A DNA stretch of 64,000 nucleotides from Microvelia longipes. Lineage: Eukaryota > Arthropoda > Insecta > Hemiptera > Veliidae. The stretch is from contig JACMZG010001913.1 of NCBI GenBank assembly GCA_018340805.1, forward strand, positions 24,222,844-24,286,843. The letters are read 5' to 3'. The position numbers and the translations under genes were made by a program. How positions within the stretch are numbered: position 1 is the stretch's first letter; each line of letters opens with the position of its first letter. This document shows, in pieces, positions 60,740 through 64,000 of the stretch. The notes beneath the pieces were generated by a model that saw only the letters and a program-made list of their open reading frames with translations, searched no databases and was not told the DNA's origin.

Positions 60740-62049
60740 TATATCCCAGTATCTTCCACCAAGCATTGAATTTGATTTGATTTTATAAGTTATTGTCTTG
60801 TATGTATTTATTTTATGTTTATAATGTGATGACTTGTTATATCTATTGTTAGAATATGTAATTAATAAATATATTAAGCTAGTATCAAACTTACTAATAA
60901 ATTTCTGCTAAAATAAAAATCATAGTTTCTTGGAAAACATTATAATTACTCTATTATATTATTCAATACTTAACAATTAACTCTTAACTTAACTTGACTG
61001 CTGCAAGTATATGAGAAGTATTTAAAAAGTTGATTGGTGGCATATGCTGAGATGTAGCTGCCGCTAGAAACTTTTTTTAACAGTGCTGCTCCCACATGCT
61101 GGGACCAACTTCAATTCAATTTCTCTTTATTAAAATAAAGAGAAAAATGGTTTGCAATAACTTATTTGTCAAATTTATGATAAATAAAAATATCAAGACA
61201 ATACAGGAAGCCAAGTGGAATTTCGCCCTTCCACATAATCTGAACAACCTTATAAGCATTTTCTAATGAAAATTGACCAATTCAGGATTTTGTATCAAGG
61301 TGGTTTTTGTATTTCTAGCATTATTAAAGAACTAAAGAGCTTATAGTGAACGTTTAGAAATTTGTGCTCAAGTCAAACTAATTCTAGTAGCAAATAGATT
61401 CAGCTTCCTCGTAGTAAGTACACCAGTAAACAGAGACTATTATGTCTATACAGAGACTATTATGTCTATTTTATCCCCAAAATAATTATCATGGGATATA
61501 TTTTTCTTATTATTTATCTTATGCTCTTAATATATTTCTGGTGAGCTTGATTACTTAGATTTTTGGAGTTAAATAATATTACAGGGTTCTATTATTATTG
61601 ACTTTATTTGATAAGTCCAGGTCACAATGGTTCTTTTTATGGTTATGGCTTTCTTTAATTAGCTACCTCTCAGTGACTTTTAGTTGGCTGCTGATTATTT
61701 AGAGAACAAATAAGGTCCATAATTATTACTCAATCTTATTTGTAAATAATAAGTGTATACATGCATTGTCAAACAATTAGTGATATCTAAAGAAGTACAG
61801 ACTGAATAAAGCTTACCAAAAAGAGAATTATTTTAGATGTGATATGAGTTGGCTTATCCAAAGAACAGTACAGGTCTCAGCAACTCAAAATTACAAATTC
61901 ACACAGCAAATTCAATTGCAGCAGTGCCTTATCACTTATATCCTGAAACACAATATTTTAAATCTCTTTCATTTCTAGTCATAGTCATACCTATACAAAT
62001 ATCATCTAAAAATAAATCTATTTTCTGGGTCAAACAATAAAATAAAAAA

Positions 62050-62725
62050 TTGTGTATGAGGTACTTTGGAACTTTTACTGTTAAACTTTTGACTCTCTTA
62101 GCTCATCCACCAAGTTTCGTTTTAATACAATAAGTATAAAAATAAATTTGGTGGATTTTAAAAGTTAAGCGTATGGATCATAAGCAGCAATGAGCGTATT
62201 TACTATCTGAGGACAAGATAATAAATACATCTGTTTACTTCAAGCAGTCACCCATCCAGGCACTGACTACGCTCATTGCTGCTTATGATCCATACGCTGA
62301 ACTTTTAAATAACATATACAGGTTATTCAATAAAAATTGAACTAATGCTGATAATGGGATGAAACTTAGCACATATGTTAGTCTTATACATATCTACAGG
62401 CACACCAAATTTCAATCGGATCACATTATTTTTCCACCATGTATGATTTTTCAAAATTATTGTTCAGTCATTATTGTGGATTAATGACATCATAAAAATT
62501 TATTTTCTTAACAGCACAACCTCAGAGTTTGATTTTTGTACAAAGTTTCAACTATCTAGCATATATACACTGGGAGCTACAATGATAACAACAAACACCT
62601 ACAGACTCACTCAAGAGGCCTTAAAAACACCTAAAACGGATAATTCTGGTGACATACCAGTTTTGAATTTTTTGCAAACACAATCCTTTTGCTATATACC
62701 AACGGTATAAATGAGGAAAAGTAAA
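62050..62725 (+). repeat. Repeat family A copy
   Basis: Ordered landmarks: gtatgaggtactttggaact, cagtcacccatccaggcact, taatgacatcataaaaattt, ctagcatatatacactggga, acaaacacctacagactcac, gcaaacacaatccttttgct, ataaatgaggaaaagtaaaa. It contains an internal 39-bp inverted repeat (62160-62198 / 62268-62306). Confidence 0.75.
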
Positions 62726-62759
62726 AATAGTTTAAAACATCAATAATAACACATTATGT

Positions 62760-63357
62760 CAAATATAATATAAACTAAAGATATATCATGTATTGCATAC
62801 ATGATTGTATACTATATCGGGTATGTATACTACACCACCATTAAATCCTTCCCCCAGGATATAATAAACTAAAGATATGGCATGCCTATAATTACTATAC
62901 ATGATACATATTCGGGTATGTATACTACACCACATTAAATCCTTCCCAGGGATATAATATAAACTAAAGATATTGCATGCCTTATATCTATACATTTACA
63001 CTATACATGATTGTATACTACATCGGGTGTATGTATACTACACCAACATTAAATTCTTCCCCTCAAGGATATAATATAAACTAAAGATATTGCATGCCTT
63101 ATATACTATACATGATTGTATACTATATCAAGTATGTATACTACACCACCATTAAATCCTTCCCCCCAAGGATATAATATAAACTAAAGATATTGCATGC
63201 GTTATATACTATATCGGGTATGTATACTATACCACCATTAAATCCTTCCCTCCAGGGATATGATATAAACTAAAGATATTGCATGCCTTATATACTATAC
63301 ATGATTGTATACTATATCGGGTGTGTACACTACACCACCATTAAATCCTTCCCCCAG
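62760..63357. repeat. 86-117-bp tandem array, six copies
   Basis: Units marked by taaactaaagata start at 62771, 62865, 62960, 63077, 63180 and 63266. Each includes gcatgccttatatactatac, tgattgtatactatatcggg, atgtatactacaccaccatt and aaatccttccccc. Unit length varies by deletion of one inner block. Confidence 0.9.
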
Positions 63358-64000
63358 GAAGTTGTCTCTTGTGGTTCATTTTTCCATAATTATTTCAGTG
63401 ACTAAACTTAATATGATAAAGTGTTTCCATTTTTGTAACTTAAAATTTGAATTATAACAAACCCTAGTATTACCTAAAATAGGTAATAGAGGTACTAAAT
63501 CATTCTTAGAAATTTGTAATCAATAACACCGTATTTCAGCAAATTTTAACCAAACAATTGTTTGATATATGTATATAATAGATTTTTGTTCAAACTATTT
63601 CTTTCATGTGGATTTGCCAAACATCCATGACATTTGTCAAACAATAGCTTGATGGAACATGGCAGGAAAAAGGTGATATTGATATCTGATTTCTTAGAAT
63701 TTAGCGCAGTTTTCTAAAATAGGCAATATCAATGTATTCTCTGATTTAAATTGTCAACATTACCAAAATTGGAAACACTATTACCATAATTGGGTAATAG
63801 TAACCAAAATAATAATGGTAAATTTGAACTTGCAAGAGTTAATCGCGGGGAGGTTGAGACAATTTGCAAAAGTCTAGGACTATGTTTACCCCTTATTTTT
63901 AGGGTTTTAATGTAGGTGCGTCTAAAATATTCAATACAGTATATGCTATACATAGTATAAATGTCAGAGAGTAGGATACATACATAGTCTAGTGCTATAA

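Larger units (their letters stand above)
57643..64000. other. Intron 13 of tn, open at the window end
   Basis: No further tn exon was found, so the NHL-encoding exons are outside. Contains a Tigger remnant, a family A copy and a six-copy tandem array. 57,700-59,500 and 60,750-62,040 hold no definable element apart from a perfect hairpin ttctctttatt/aataaagagaa at 61118-61145. Confidence 0.65.

Overview
This is an AT-rich, intron- and transposon-rich nuclear segment, most likely from an insect. The only host gene I can support is a plus-strand multi-exon gene recognised as the orthologue of Drosophila thin (tn, also called abba), the TRIM32-like RING/B-box/coiled-coil/NHL E3 ubiquitin ligase of muscle. 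Thirteen consecutive GT-AG exons (7888-57642) join with compatible phases into 3,067 coding bases, about 1,022 codons. They encode the RING, B-box, coiled coil and a long Ser/Arg/Pro/Glu-rich disordered linker. The NHL beta-propeller exons, stop codon and 3'UTR lie beyond the right edge. The acceptor directly before the start codon implies at least one non-coding 5' exon, which I could not place. The insect order cannot be fixed from what is visible.

Layout: 1-7887 is upstream or 5'-intronic DNA with a fold-back repeat, a jockey-like LINE fragment, a tRNA-derived SINE and a GC-rich hairpin block. 7888-16402 carries the four exons of the TRIM motif. 18044-19970 holds three clustered linker exons. 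Intron 7 (19971-31072) contains the most interesting object, a 4,319-bp element (20887-25205) with about 0.8-kb terminal inverted repeats, AGT...ACT ends and a perfect 6-bp target-site duplication. These are hallmarks of Polinton/Maverick elements. Inside are a C2H2 zinc-finger/acidic ORF, a frame-broken double-jelly-roll capsid-like gene and a small ORF with a possible PC4-like pattern that runs into the right TIR. A truncated relative begins at 13783. A 1.7-kb satellite array follows at 25730-27425.

Introns 8-10 carry exons 8, 9 and 10 widely spaced among AT microsatellites, 109-bp and 25-bp tandem repeats, a possible minus-strand promoter or 5'UTR exon (33950-34300), and a degenerate Penelope-like retroelement on the minus strand (about 46380-49790) with a recognisable hammerhead ribozyme core. 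Exons 11-13 lie at 54627-57642. Intron 13 runs to the end of the window and holds an 834-bp pogo/Tigger remnant and a six-copy tandem array.

One dispersed repeat, called family A here, occurs about nine times across the window. Apart from tn, nothing looks like a functional host gene. The biology is a muscle ubiquitin-ligase gene whose introns have been enlarged by mobile DNA, including a virus-derived element.
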